Assembly: GCF_034555935.1 (NCBI RefSeq)
Contig: NZ_JAYDCJ010000003.1
Location: 2,976,001-3,040,000 of the forward strand
DNA: 64,000 nt
Reading direction: 5' to 3'
Origin: Marinobacter qingdaonensis
GTDB taxonomy: Bacteria > Pseudomonadota > Gammaproteobacteria > Pseudomonadales > Oleiphilaceae
Shown here piece by piece: positions 18,389 to 26,151 of the stretch. Position 1 is the stretch's first letter, and each line of letters starts with the position of its first letter. The position numbers and the translations under genes are program-made. The notes under the pieces were generated by a model. It was not told the DNA's origin and did no database searches. It saw nothing but the letters and a program-made list of their open reading frames with translations.

Positions 18389-19123
18389 TTACCGGCTCGG
18401 CAACCGACGCTCCCAGGTCCGCTCCAGCGCCTCGAACACGCTGTCGGTGGTCAGCGCCAGCAAGCCGATCAGCAGGGCCCCTTGCAGGACATAGGCCGTG
18501 TTGTCATTGACCAGGCCCGCGATAACGGGATCGCCCAGGGTCCGGGCTCCGATGGTGGACCCGATGGCCGCCGTGGCGATGTTGATGGTGACGGAGGTGC
18601 GGATCCCGGCCAGAATCACCCGGCCCGCCAGCGGCAGCTCCGCCTGCACCAGGACCTGAACCGGCGACATGCCCATGCCCCGTGCCGCCTCCCGCACGGC
18701 CGGATCAATGCCCTCCAGTCCGGCCAGGGTGTTGCGCAGGATGGGCAGCAGACCGTACAGAATCAGCGCCACCAGAATCGGCGCCTCCCCAAAGCCCAGC
18801 ACCGGCACCGCCAGCGCCAGCACCGCCACCGGTGGAAAGGTCTGGCCGATGGACGCCACCTGGCTGACCAGGGGCAGAAAATCCCGGCCCGCCGACCGGG
18901 TGGCAAAGATTCCGCCGGCCACGGCCGCGACCGTACCGATGGCCGCGGACACCGCGACCAGTAGCAGGTGGTTCTGCAACAGGAACAGAAAGCTGTCGCG
19001 ATCGTACAGCACCTGTTGCTTGTCCGGCTGCAGCCACCGGAACATTGGCTCCAGCAGGGTCATGCCGACGGACAACCCGCACAGCAACGCAATCAACAAG
19101 GCGGGCGGCAGCCAGGCGCGCAT
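18389..19123 (-). CDS. yehW: Osmoprotectant ABC transporter permease (YehW type)
   Basis: A 244-residue inner-membrane permease with about five or six helices and the binding-protein-dependent transport loop EAARGMGMSPVQVLVQAELPLA. It is the last gene of a four-gene operon whose order and lengths (305, 385, 315 and 244 residues) match YehZ-Y-X-W, the low-affinity glycine betaine system. The start overlaps the stop of the ATPase gene by ATGA, so the two are coupled. Confidence 0.9.
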   Translation of the reverse strand: MRAWLPPALLIALLCGLSVGMTLLEPMFRWLQPDKQQVLYDRDSFLFLLQNHLLLVAVSAAIGTVAAVAGGIFATRSAGRDFLPLVSQVASIGQTFPPVAVLALAVPVLGFGEAPILVALILYGLLPILRNTLAGLEGIDPAVREAARGMGMSPVQVLVQAELPLAGRVILAGIRTSVTINIATAAIGSTIGARTLGDPVIAGLVNDNTAYVLQGALLIGLLALTTDSVFEALERTWERRLPSR

Positions 19124-20070
19124 CAGATTCCGCCCTGCAGCAGGCGCTCGCGGGTGATCACCCCGACCTCCTGCCCCTGGTCATCGAGCACGGCGACCTC
19201 AGGCCGGTCGCGCCAGAGCATGACCGACAGCGCCAGGCGCAGGCTGTCGTCTTCGTGCAGGCCGTCCTCGCCGGGCGTTCCTGGTCTGGGTTCCGGGTGG
19301 CGCACCATCAGTTCCCGCACCGGCCGCAGACTCATCAGCTTGAGCCCCCGGTCCTGCTTGCCCACCAGACTCTCCACGAAGGCCGACGCCGGCCGGCGCA
19401 GAATGTTCTCCGGTGTGTCGTGCTGGATGATCCGGCCTTGGTCCATCACCGCGATGCGCGTCGCCAGCCGCAGGGCTTCATCGATGTCGTGGGTCACAAA
19501 CACCGTGGTCTTGCAGACCTGTCGCTGAATCCGCAGCATTTCCAGCTGCAGATTCTCCCGGGTGATGGCATCCAGCGCGCCAAAGGGTTCGTCCATCAGC
19601 AAAATGTTGGGATCGGCCGCTAGTGCCCGGGCAACTCCGACCCGTTGGGCCTGGCCACCGGACAACTGCTGGGGGTATTTGTGGGCGTGCGTGGCCGGGT
19701 CCAGGTCCAGCAGGGTCATCAACTCCCGCACCCGTGCCTCAATTCGGTCCCTGGGCCATTTCAGCAACTGCGGCACCATGGCGATGTTGCGCGCCACCGT
19801 CCAGTGGGGAAACAACCCCGTGCCCTGAATCACGTACCCCATGTTCAGGCGCAACTGGTCGGGATTCATGGCGGTCACGCTCTCGCCGTCCACCAGAATC
19901 TCGCCGGCACTGTGGGGCAACAGACGGTTGATCATGCGCAGCGTGGTGGATTTGCCGCACCCGGAACTGCCCACCAGCACGCAGACCTCGCCGGTTTCCA
20001 CGGTCAGGTTGATGTTGTCCACGGCGATGGCTTCGCCGAAGCGCCGGGTCACGTTTTTCAGTTCAATCAT
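19123..20070 (-). CDS. yehX: Osmoprotectant ABC transporter ATPase (YehX type)
   Basis: A 315-residue ABC ATPase: Walker A GSSGCGKST (about 34-42), signature LSGGQAQR (about 134), Walker B ILLMDEP and switch His in FVTHDIDEAL. The C-terminal 60 residues (from about 255) look like a single CBS-type regulatory module ending VAVLDDQGQEVGVITRERLL, as in OpuCA/ProV-like ATPases, where CBS domains sense ionic strength. It lies between the two permease genes. Confidence 0.93.
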   Translation of the reverse strand: MIELKNVTRRFGEAIAVDNINLTVETGEVCVLVGSSGCGKSTTLRMINRLLPHSAGEILVDGESVTAMNPDQLRLNMGYVIQGTGLFPHWTVARNIAMVPQLLKWPRDRIEARVRELMTLLDLDPATHAHKYPQQLSGGQAQRVGVARALAADPNILLMDEPFGALDAITRENLQLEMLRIQRQVCKTTVFVTHDIDEALRLATRIAVMDQGRIIQHDTPENILRRPASAFVESLVGKQDRGLKLMSLRPVRELMVRHPEPRPGTPGEDGLHEDDSLRLALSVMLWRDRPEVAVLDDQGQEVGVITRERLLQGGI

Positions 20071-20092
20071 CCGGACATGGGCCTTTTGGCAA

Positions 20093-21250
20093 TCATGTGG
20101 TTACGGGGGCTGGCTTCAAACTGTTGGCCAGCATGGTGAGCAGCGCATCCGCCAGCAGCGCGAGCGCAATGGTAGGCAAGGCCCCAAGCAGCACCAAGTC
20201 CATGGCCGCCTGCCCCAGACCCTGGAAAATGAAACTGCCCAGGCCACCGGCACCAATCAGGGCTGCCACCGCGGTCAGGCCGATCGCCTGAATGGTGGTG
20301 ATGCGCACGCCCTCAATGATGACCGGCATGGCCAAGGGCAGTTTGAGCTGGAAAAACAGCTGTCGGTCCGTCATGCCCATTCCCCGGCCCGCGTCGACCA
20401 GGTGTTCCGGAACTTCGGTAAGCGCAACGAAGGTGTTGCGCACCATCGGCAGCAGACTGTACGCCATCAGGGCCAGCAATGCGGGCGCCCAGCCGATGCC
20501 CCGGATGCCCAGGGCCTGCAGGACCGGAAACGCCTCCGACAAGGCACTGAGGGGTGCTATCAACAGGCCAAACACGGCCAGACTCGGAATGGTCTGCAGG
20601 AAGCTCACGGCACCCAGCACCGGTCGTTGCCAGGCCGGGCTGCGCATCATTTTCAGCGCCAGCACAAACGCCAGACCGGCGCTGAGGGATACGGCGCCCA
20701 ACGCAAGCGCCAGATGAGTCCACAGCGCCTGCTCAAACGCACCGGGGCGGGCATCGAACTCCCGCACCAGGGACAGGCTCGCCAGGCCATCGCTCCGCAG
20801 CAGCCATAACCAACTGCCCGCGAGGCCCAGCAGTAGCGCCAGTTGCAACCCGCGCCGGGTGCCATAGCGGCCGAGGGCCTCAACCAGCATCAACGACAGC
20901 AGAAACAGCAGGCACCAGAAGCCAGCCCCGACCGAGGACCGGGCATAGGGCGCATCCTCGGGCAGATGGCGACCGGCAAAGACCTGCAGTAACAGTGGCA
21001 GCAAGGCCAGGGACAGGCCCACCAGACCCAGCAACAGCGGATAGCGAATTCGAATGGGCCGGATGGCGAGCAGAATCGACGCCGCCAGCACCAGAGTTAC
21101 CAGCCCTGCTCCCGGCCAGCCGAGCGCCGACAGCAGACCGTGACCGGTGCCCGGGACGATGCGATTGGGTTGGATGGTGCCAAAATCCAGCAGCCAGGCC
21201 AGGATGAGGGCCAGGACCGCCAACACCGGGACTACGCGGTTCGGCGTCAT
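20093..21250 (-). CDS. yehY: Osmoprotectant ABC transporter permease (YehY type)
   Basis: A 385-residue permease: an N-terminal half of several helices (from LAVLALILAWLLDF) unique to YehY-like proteins, followed by a permease domain with DAGRGMGMTDRQLFFQLKLPLAMP, the coupling loop to the ATPase. I chose the ATG at 21250, which gives the same length as E. coli YehY; a TTG at 21280 in the same frame would add ten residues. It is 33 nt from the solute-binding gene. Confidence 0.88.
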   Translation of the reverse strand: MTPNRVVPVLAVLALILAWLLDFGTIQPNRIVPGTGHGLLSALGWPGAGLVTLVLAASILLAIRPIRIRYPLLLGLVGLSLALLPLLLQVFAGRHLPEDAPYARSSVGAGFWCLLFLLSLMLVEALGRYGTRRGLQLALLLGLAGSWLWLLRSDGLASLSLVREFDARPGAFEQALWTHLALALGAVSLSAGLAFVLALKMMRSPAWQRPVLGAVSFLQTIPSLAVFGLLIAPLSALSEAFPVLQALGIRGIGWAPALLALMAYSLLPMVRNTFVALTEVPEHLVDAGRGMGMTDRQLFFQLKLPLAMPVIIEGVRITTIQAIGLTAVAALIGAGGLGSFIFQGLGQAAMDLVLLGALPTIALALLADALLTMLANSLKPAPVTT

Positions 21251-21283
21251 CGGCTGTGGGGAGGGCGTGGAACTCGGCAAACC

Positions 21284-22201
21284 TCAGTCCTGGGTCAGCG
21301 AATCCAGGTAATCCCGCGCCACCTGCTCCGCCGGCACCCCGTTCACGGCCACCAGGCCATTCAGGCGCTGCAGGGTTTCTAGGTCCAGGGCATCAAACAC
21401 AGGCTCCAGCACCTCACGGATCGCGGGGTAAGCCTCCAGCACTTCCGCGCGCACGATGGGCGCCGGCTGGTACACTGGCTGAACGCCCAGGGTGTCTTCC
21501 ATTACCTTCAGATCCAGCGCGTTCAGACCGCCGTCGGTGCCGTAGGTCATGGCGCCATTGACGTCGTTGTTGTTCAGGGCCGCTGCCCGCAGCGTGGCGG
21601 CGGTGTTGCCACCCGAGAGCACGAGCAGCTGGTCGGCGCTCAGGGTAAAGCCATAGGCTTCCTGGAACGCTGGCAAGGCGCTGGCCGACTCCACAAACTC
21701 GGCGCTGGCCGCAAACTTGAACGCCCCACCGCCATTGATGTAAGCCGCCAGGTCCTCCAGCGTCTGCAAACCGTTGTCCCGGGCCAGGTCACCACGCACG
21801 CTCATGGCCCAGGTGTTGTTGGCCTGCGCCGGCTTCAGCCAGATGATGTTGTGGGCGTCCTTGTCCAGGCTGGCCGCCCGCTCGTAGGCTTTGTCGGCAT
21901 CTTTCCAGAGATCGCGATCGGCCTGGTCGTGGAAGAAAGCGGCATTGCCGGTGTACTCGGGATAGAGATCGATTTCGCCCGCTTTGATGGCGTTGCGAAC
22001 GATGTTGGTCGCGCCCAGCTGCAACCGGTTCTCCACCGGAATGCCCGCCTGCTCCAGCGACTGCAGGATCATCTGGCCCAGAACCGCACCCTCGGTATCG
22101 ATCTTGGACGAGACCACCACCGGGTCAGCGGCGAAAGTCTGCCCGGCAAGCAGCGTGAGGGAGAGCGTCACGGCGTGACGAAAACGGGAGAATAGGGGCA
22201 C
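21284..22201 (-). CDS. osmF: Osmoprotectant ABC transporter substrate-binding protein (OsmF/YehZ type)
   Basis: A 305-residue periplasmic binding protein of the ProX/OpuAC family: signal peptide ending TFAADP, then VVVSSKIDTEGAVLGQMI and EIDLYPEYTGNAA, typical of glycine-betaine/choline-type quaternary-amine binders. A GTG start at 22201 preceded by AAGAGGA is preferred; an ATG at 22261 would add twenty residues with a poor ribosome site. It is the first gene of the yehZYXW-type operon. Actual ligand (betaine, choline or another compatible solute) is inferred. Confidence 0.9.
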   Translation of the reverse strand: MPLFSRFRHAVTLSLTLLAGQTFAADPVVVSSKIDTEGAVLGQMILQSLEQAGIPVENRLQLGATNIVRNAIKAGEIDLYPEYTGNAAFFHDQADRDLWKDADKAYERAASLDKDAHNIIWLKPAQANNTWAMSVRGDLARDNGLQTLEDLAAYINGGGAFKFAASAEFVESASALPAFQEAYGFTLSADQLLVLSGGNTAATLRAAALNNNDVNGAMTYGTDGGLNALDLKVMEDTLGVQPVYQPAPIVRAEVLEAYPAIREVLEPVFDALDLETLQRLNGLVAVNGVPAEQVARDYLDSLTQD

Positions 22202-22345
22202 GGCCAGTCCTCTTGGTCGGTGAGCGTTCTTGGGGGGGTTGCCGGCAACAATTTCAGTCATTGCCGCCAGTTAGCTTAAGTCTATGACACACAACGTCAA
22301 TGGCAAGGCCGGATTGCCCGCCGCAGGCACTAGGCTTGCCGGGTT

Positions 22346-22714
22346 TCAGGTGCCCTCCCCCGACGACACCAGGTGGATGATGTTGGACGGGCTGGCGATC
22401 CAGAACGCCTTAATGGACTCCGGCAACGGCTCGATCTCATCGCACCGGGAACAGCCCTGCTGCCGGAAATAGGCCGATGCCTGGTCAATATCACTGGCAA
22501 TGACTTCCAGCCAGATCTCGGCCTGACTCAAACCGGCGACCCGATCGAGCCAGAGCACCTTGTCGCCGAATTCAAACCTGGGCGTGTCGTCAGCGTTGCT
22601 GCCGGTCAGCTCCCTGAACCTGAGCACCTCCCGGTAAAAGCGCACCGTGCTCTCGTATTCGTGGGCGGGAATTTTCATCGCGATGTTACGGCCGGGCTGA
22701 AAGTCTGCGCTCAT
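22346..22714 (-). CDS. VOC-superfamily protein
   Basis: A 122-residue VOC-fold protein beginning MSADFQPGRNIAMKIPAHEYESTVRFYREVLRF, in which His of PAHEY and Glu of EIWLEV are possible metal ligands. ATG at 22714 follows GAGGAGAAC. It lies just upstream (in the same direction) of the osmF operon but 144 bp away, so cotranscription is uncertain. Substrate unknown. Confidence 0.83.
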   Translation of the reverse strand: MSADFQPGRNIAMKIPAHEYESTVRFYREVLRFRELTGSNADDTPRFEFGDKVLWLDRVAGLSQAEIWLEVIASDIDQASAYFRQQGCSRCDEIEPLPESIKAFWIASPSNIIHLVSSGEGT

Positions 22715-22821
22715 GGCGTGCGTTCTCCTCAATGCCGGTAGCCGCTGGGCCTGGGGGTTAAAGTCGGGCGGCCATTCCTGACTCGATTAAATGAATGTAG
22801 AACATTCGGTGTTGGTAGCGC

Positions 22822-23466
22822 TTAGGACAGCGATTGCATAGGAGCATTTTCACCGCCCGCATCCACGTAACAAATCGCCTGACTGACCAGTTGATTCCAG
22901 AAAACGGACCAATACCCACTGAGTAACAGCGCAGGAGCAATAAAGACCGCAAGAAATACTGAAATAAAGAGTGAATCTGGCGCGATACCAGATTTGAGCT
23001 GAAAAACGCTGGCAAGAGGAATTGCCACAAAAACGATAAGGGAGGTGCGCTTAACGAAGGTGTACTTTACGGACTGAGCCAGGGTCAGTTCTCTATCAAA
23101 TATCGCCTTCACCACAGCGGCCAGGAAATACAGCACGAAGGAAACACTCGCAACGATCGAGAGTGCGGCCTGCAGGCCGCTCACGTCGTTTTCCCCTCTC
23201 TGGGCTTGGTGATTCCCAAAAACCAGGCTCCCACCGTCTTTCAAAGGCGCGAATACCTCCCCTCCCCACTCCACGAATAATGCCAAGATAGCGACAACGG
23301 CGTTTTGTGAAAACAAGGCGACAACGAACAAACCCAGAGCCATCCAGACAGCAGCGGTCAAGGCAGTCATGAAATAGCCGGTATAACCAATGAACTGCTT
23401 TAACACCCACCGCATCACCGTCGATTGCGGGACGCTGAATCCGAATTCGATACTTACATTAGACAA
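22822..23466 (-). CDS. Unrecognised membrane protein
   Basis: A 214-residue protein with about four hydrophobic helices (around 30-52, 92-118, 136-158 and 168-190) and no recognised family. The start is taken as TTG at 23466, six bases after an excellent AAGGAGGG; the first ATG in frame is further inside. Base composition is visibly more AT-rich than neighbouring genes, and the gene has a long, gene-free leader (23467-23603), suggesting acquired DNA. It lies next to an orphan solute-binding protein on the same strand. No function proposed. Confidence 0.7.
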   Translation of the reverse strand: MSNVSIEFGFSVPQSTVMRWVLKQFIGYTGYFMTALTAAVWMALGLFVVALFSQNAVVAILALFVEWGGEVFAPLKDGGSLVFGNHQAQRGENDVSGLQAALSIVASVSFVLYFLAAVVKAIFDRELTLAQSVKYTFVKRTSLIVFVAIPLASVFQLKSGIAPDSLFISVFLAVFIAPALLLSGYWSVFWNQLVSQAICYVDAGGENAPMQSLS

Positions 23467-23603
23467 GAGTAACCCTCCTTGGTATCCAATACTTCTGCTG
23501 TTCGATAATGATTGTATCCCCAAGCTAGTGCATGGGATGAGGAACTAGAGCGCAAAAAACCGTATGTCCAATCCGTGGAAACGAAAGATTAAACCACTCG
23601 GAG

Positions 23604-24395
23604 TCATCGATAACTCTCAAGCAGAAGGTCGAGTTGTGACTGGAATTCGGGATCCCGCATGATCGCATCGACCTTATTGATCACCGTCTCGGCGGATGGA
23701 AGTTCGCGCGATACGCCAATATGAAAGGGGATCAGGGAATTCGGAACAAAATCAACCTTGCGAACTTTCAGCTTCTCCGAATAGCCAAGCTTTTGAGCGA
23801 TGAATCGGGCGTCTTCGGCCGGCTGCACAAAAAAATCCCCGGCTTCCCGCAGCATAAGAAGATGCATCATCGTATTCACATCTCGGCCTGATACCGTCTC
23901 CAGAAAGTCGGGGATATTGTCCTCCTCCCATTTGGAGCCCTTCTCGACGATCACCGTCAGACTGGACAAGTCAGCGAAGCTGGTAGCCGATTCAATCACG
24001 CCTAGGTTGGGGTTGTCCGCCGAGTACACCAGATAGCCAAAGTCCTGGGTGAAGAGCGGCGATTTCGAAAAGAGGGCGTAGCCTTGTCGCTCTTTCGACG
24101 GATAGGTGAGAAAACCATCGGAGAGACCCAGCCGAACGTTGAACTGCGCCCTTGACCACGGCATCACTGCGTTTTCCGTGCTGTAGTCGGGGATAAAACT
24201 GAACGCCAGTTGCACCAGATCCGGGAGAAGCCCGACCGCCTTCGCGTCAAGCGAGAAACTGTACGGCGGTGATTTTTCGCTGAACGCGAAGGTCAGCTTG
24301 CTTTTCGCCAATACGAAACCCGGCGAAGCCAGGAGAACAATCAGTACTACGAGGCACCAGGGCACCACAAACCCATTCAAACGACGTTCAATCAC
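23604..24395 (-). CDS. Orphan periplasmic solute-binding protein, amino-acid type
   Basis: A 263-residue protein with a signal peptide ending near GFVLAKSK and a bilobed type-II binding domain (family 3): LTFAFSEKSPPYSF, then DLVQLAFSFIP, and the closing NKVDAIMRDPEFQSQLD. No permease or ATPase is nearby, so it is more likely a sensor-like or scavenging binding protein than part of an ABC importer. A GTG at 24395 after GAGG is the chosen start; the frame stays open upstream but through sequence without a ribosome site. The 202 bases between this gene and the attC site carry no gene that I can support. Confidence 0.78.
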   Translation of the reverse strand: MIERRLNGFVVPWCLVVLIVLLASPGFVLAKSKLTFAFSEKSPPYSFSLDAKAVGLLPDLVQLAFSFIPDYSTENAVMPWSRAQFNVRLGLSDGFLTYPSKERQGYALFSKSPLFTQDFGYLVYSADNPNLGVIESATSFADLSSLTVIVEKGSKWEEDNIPDFLETVSGRDVNTMMHLLMLREAGDFFVQPAEDARFIAQKLGYSEKLKVRKVDFVPNSLIPFHIGVSRELPSAETVINKVDAIMRDPEFQSQLDLLLESYR

Positions 24396-24597
24396 CAAGG
24401 TTACCTCTGAGGAGCTTTGCGCTTGTCTGAACCCGTAATCATGGCGCCAAAGGGACAAGAGCCGCAAGCCTGCCAATCCCCAAGCCGGCCGCAATACAGC
24501 GCTATGAGGTGCCACGGCAGTTGTTTCCGGTAGAGGCTGCAGGCAGGAACGAACTGCAAGACCTTGTTAATTGCCGATGATCATACCTTTCCTTGGC

Positions 24598-24658
24598 ATT
24601 TAACGCTGAGCGCACCAGCGGCCTGACAAGGCCGTCCGAGTGACGCGGCTTGTTATCA
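24598..24658 (-). other. attC recombination site (integron-type)
   Basis: On the minus strand, just after the GFA stop codon, TGATAAC (24652-24658) opens and GTTAAAT (24598-24604) closes a 61-base imperfect palindrome. GTTAAAT fits the GTTRRRY core exactly. The inner arms pair as GCG/CGC, CAC/GTG (with an unpaired T between them) and CGGCC/GGCCG around a TTGTCA tip, so an extrahelical base is present as in real attC sites. Recognised by eye; a covariance search was not possible. Confidence 0.8.
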
Positions 24659-25085
24659 CCGTCTCAGTCATACTCCGCATTCTGAGATAGATCGTCCGTA
24701 ATCTCGAACCAGGGAGCCTTACTAGCAACGAATACGTGCCGCTCGGGTTTTACTCCTGGGTCTGTGTCGAGTGTTCCGAGTGGGAATCCATAGATATCCG
24801 GATTTGCATCGAATTTCGTGTAGAGGCTTGAACCGCAGTTCGAGCAAAAGCCCTTATGCTCACCCGGAGAGGATTCGTAGAATTTCATCAACTCCTGACC
24901 TTTGACGGTATGCCAGTCGGAGGACTTTACCTTTGCGCGGGTTCTGAACGCTGATGCGTGTAGCTTCCGGCACATTGAGCAGTGACAATTCAGCACATCG
25001 GTCAGTGGACCGTTGATTTCGTATTGGATGCCTCCGCAGAGACAACTGCCCGTTTGCTTCATTGATTCACTTCCTTGTCTGATAA
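24604..25085 (-). mobile_element. Integron-type gene cassette carrying a GFA-family gene
   Basis: Cutting each core at G|TT gives a 482-bp unit that starts TTATCAGAC at 25085 and ends ..CAGCG at 24604. The cassette start core (GTTATCA, 25080-25086) is a 7/7 reverse complement of the first arm of the attC at the other end (TGATAAC), which is what a circularised cassette requires. One ORF fills the unit: its ATG is 23 nt from the start and its stop is next to the attC. No integron integrase or second clear attC lies in the window, so this is a lone cassette, by array fragment or secondary-site insertion. Confidence 0.78.
24664..25062 (-). CDS. GFA-family protein (glutathione-dependent formaldehyde-activating type)
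   Basis: A 132-residue zinc protein: GSCLCGGI supplies the first Cys pair, NCHCSMCRK the second cluster and GFCSNCGSSLY the structural CxxC, the full GFA/CENP-V pattern. The prototype Gfa was described as speeding glutathione-formaldehyde adduct formation, but most family members are untested. AAGGAAG precedes the ATG at 25062. The gene fills an integron-type cassette and GFA genes are known as frequent cassette cargo. Codon use is more AT-rich than in the surrounding housekeeping genes. Confidence 0.92.
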   Translation of the reverse strand: MKQTGSCLCGGIQYEINGPLTDVLNCHCSMCRKLHASAFRTRAKVKSSDWHTVKGQELMKFYESSPGEHKGFCSNCGSSLYTKFDANPDIYGFPLGTLDTDPGVKPERHVFVASKAPWFEITDDLSQNAEYD

Positions 25086-25086
25086 C
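25080..25086 (-). other. Cassette upstream recombination core (GTTATCA)
   Basis: The seven-base core at the 5' border of the GFA cassette. Immediately upstream on the minus strand, GCCGCTAATGGCAGGC resembles the right half of another attC; a left-half partner is poor (GCCTG and CCGG blocks pair, but no AAC arm is found), so this flank may be a decayed attC or a secondary target. Confidence 0.6.
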
Positions 25087-25161
25087 GCCTGCCATTAGCG
25101 GCGCCCCGACGGGGGCGTCCGGTGGACGGCCGACAGGCCAGAAACAACCTTAAGCGGCCTT

Positions 25162-25488
25162 TTATATTTTGCTGGCTTCGGCTTCCGGTTCTTGCCCACC
25201 ACGCAGCACCAAATAAAGCAGCGGCCCGGCCGACACAAACACCGCGGTCAGAACGAAGAACGGAATAAGATAACCCAGCCCCTTACCGCGGCGTTTGGCG
25301 TCCTGGTACATCCAGACGCAAGCCAGTGCGGCCAGAATGTAGAGATCGATGACAACCTGGGCGGTATCCGGACTCGACATGAGCTGGGCACCGAAGGCCA
25401 GCAGGGACTGCTCGGCGCCTGCCATAACCCAGAAAGTGAAACCCATGAAGAGACAGAGGACAACGAGGGGGAGCGTGGATATTCGCAT
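25162..25488 (-). CDS. DUF2834-like small membrane protein
   Basis: A 108-residue protein with three hydrophobic helices (about 5-25, 45-62 and 72-95) and the segment WMYQDAKRRGKGLGYLIPFF between the second and third, which resembles DUF2834. It ends in a soluble acidic tail. Function unknown. It precedes the GFA cassette on the same strand with 76 bp between its stop and the cassette core. Confidence 0.72.
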   Translation of the reverse strand: MRISTLPLVVLCLFMGFTFWVMAGAEQSLLAFGAQLMSSPDTAQVVIDLYILAALACVWMYQDAKRRGKGLGYLIPFFVLTAVFVSAGPLLYLVLRGGQEPEAEASKI

Positions 25489-25677
25489 GATCTTCCTTGA
25501 TTAATGGTTGTTGAGCACGTGTACCTTCCAGTGCTTCCACCATAGCAGATCCGAAACCCGCGATCCTTGGGGCCTCCTGCGGTTTTGCGAACGGGTTCGT
25601 ATCCTGCTCAGCTTTCCCAACACCTGGCCGGAATCCGCATCACATGAATAACGCCCACCCGCCGAATGGCGGGGCGA

Positions 25678-25705
25678 GCGTGGCGGAAGGCCGATTCCGC
25701 CACGC
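25678..25705. terminator. Stem-loop after phhB
   Basis: An 11-bp perfect inverted repeat (25678-25688 and 25695-25705, GCGTGGCGGAA and complement) with a six-base loop lies six bases from the phhB stop. There is no clear T-run, so termination is plausible but unproven. Confidence 0.45.
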
Positions 25706-25710
25706 AGAGG

Positions 25711-26058
25711 TCACTTGGGCTCGGTGTAGGCCGCGTCGGTTTTCGCCGCCATTATGAAATCGTTCTGGTGCAGGCCGCCAATGGCGTGGGTCCACCAGCG
25801 CACGGTAACTTTGCCGTACTCCAGCAAGATGGCCGGATGATGGTCTTCCGAGTCAGCCAACTCGCCCACCTTGTTGGTAAAGGCCAGCGCTCCGGTGAAA
25901 TTCTTGAACCGGAACACCTTGAGCAGCTGTTCCTCGCCATCGATCTCATCAATGGCCCAGTCGGGCACTTCCTTTAACAGCGTTTTCTTGTCGGCCTCGG
26001 TGACTTTTGGCGCGTCTTTGCGGCACGCCTGGCAGTGCTGTTGGGTTAGCTCACTCAT
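25711..26058 (-). CDS. phhB: Pterin-4-alpha-carbinolamine dehydratase
   Basis: A 115-residue PCD/DCoH-fold enzyme that dehydrates 4a-hydroxy-tetrahydropterin, regenerating the cofactor of phenylalanine hydroxylase. The signature is visible: [38 protein letters not shown] contains the EDHHP active-site motif, and [14 protein letters not shown] the third conserved His. An N-terminal CQACRKDAP segment is common in proteobacterial members. ATG at 26058 follows GGGAGGT. No phhA is next to it in the window, so its partner is elsewhere or it acts in other pterin chemistry. Confidence 0.93.
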   Translation of the reverse strand: MSELTQQHCQACRKDAPKVTEADKKTLLKEVPDWAIDEIDGEEQLLKVFRFKNFTGALAFTNKVGELADSEDHHPAILLEYGKVTVRWWTHAIGGLHQNDFIMAAKTDAAYTEPK

Positions 26059-26104
26059 GACCAACCTCCCTGGTTGATGGCTTGTATTACTAGCGTGGGT
26101 CGCA

Positions 26105-26132
26105 CCGGGGGCTTTATCAACCCTGCCCCCGG
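26105..26132. terminator. Stem-loop after the TRAP operon
   Basis: CCGGGGGC (26105-26112) pairs with GCCCCCGG (26125-26132) over a 12-base loop, followed on the plus strand by TTTTAT. It lies between dctM and phhB. The T-run is on the plus strand, so on the transcribed minus strand it is only a GC hairpin. Confidence 0.35.
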
Positions 26133-26151
26133 TTTTATCCCCGCTGCAGCC

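Noticed and set aside
22730..22821. Second attC near the unknown membrane protein
   Set aside because: Searched for GTTRRRY/RYYYAAC pairs around 22730-22822 and 23467-23603 by eye; none formed a paired site.
24396..24515. Upstream extension of the solute-binding gene (ATG-like frame to 24515)
   Set aside because: The extension lacks a ribosome site and runs into flanking sequence; the GTG at 24395 gives a proper signal peptide.
24604..25085. Insertion sequence explanation for the GFA block
   Set aside because: No transposase, no terminal inverted repeats with target duplication; the cassette geometry explains it better.
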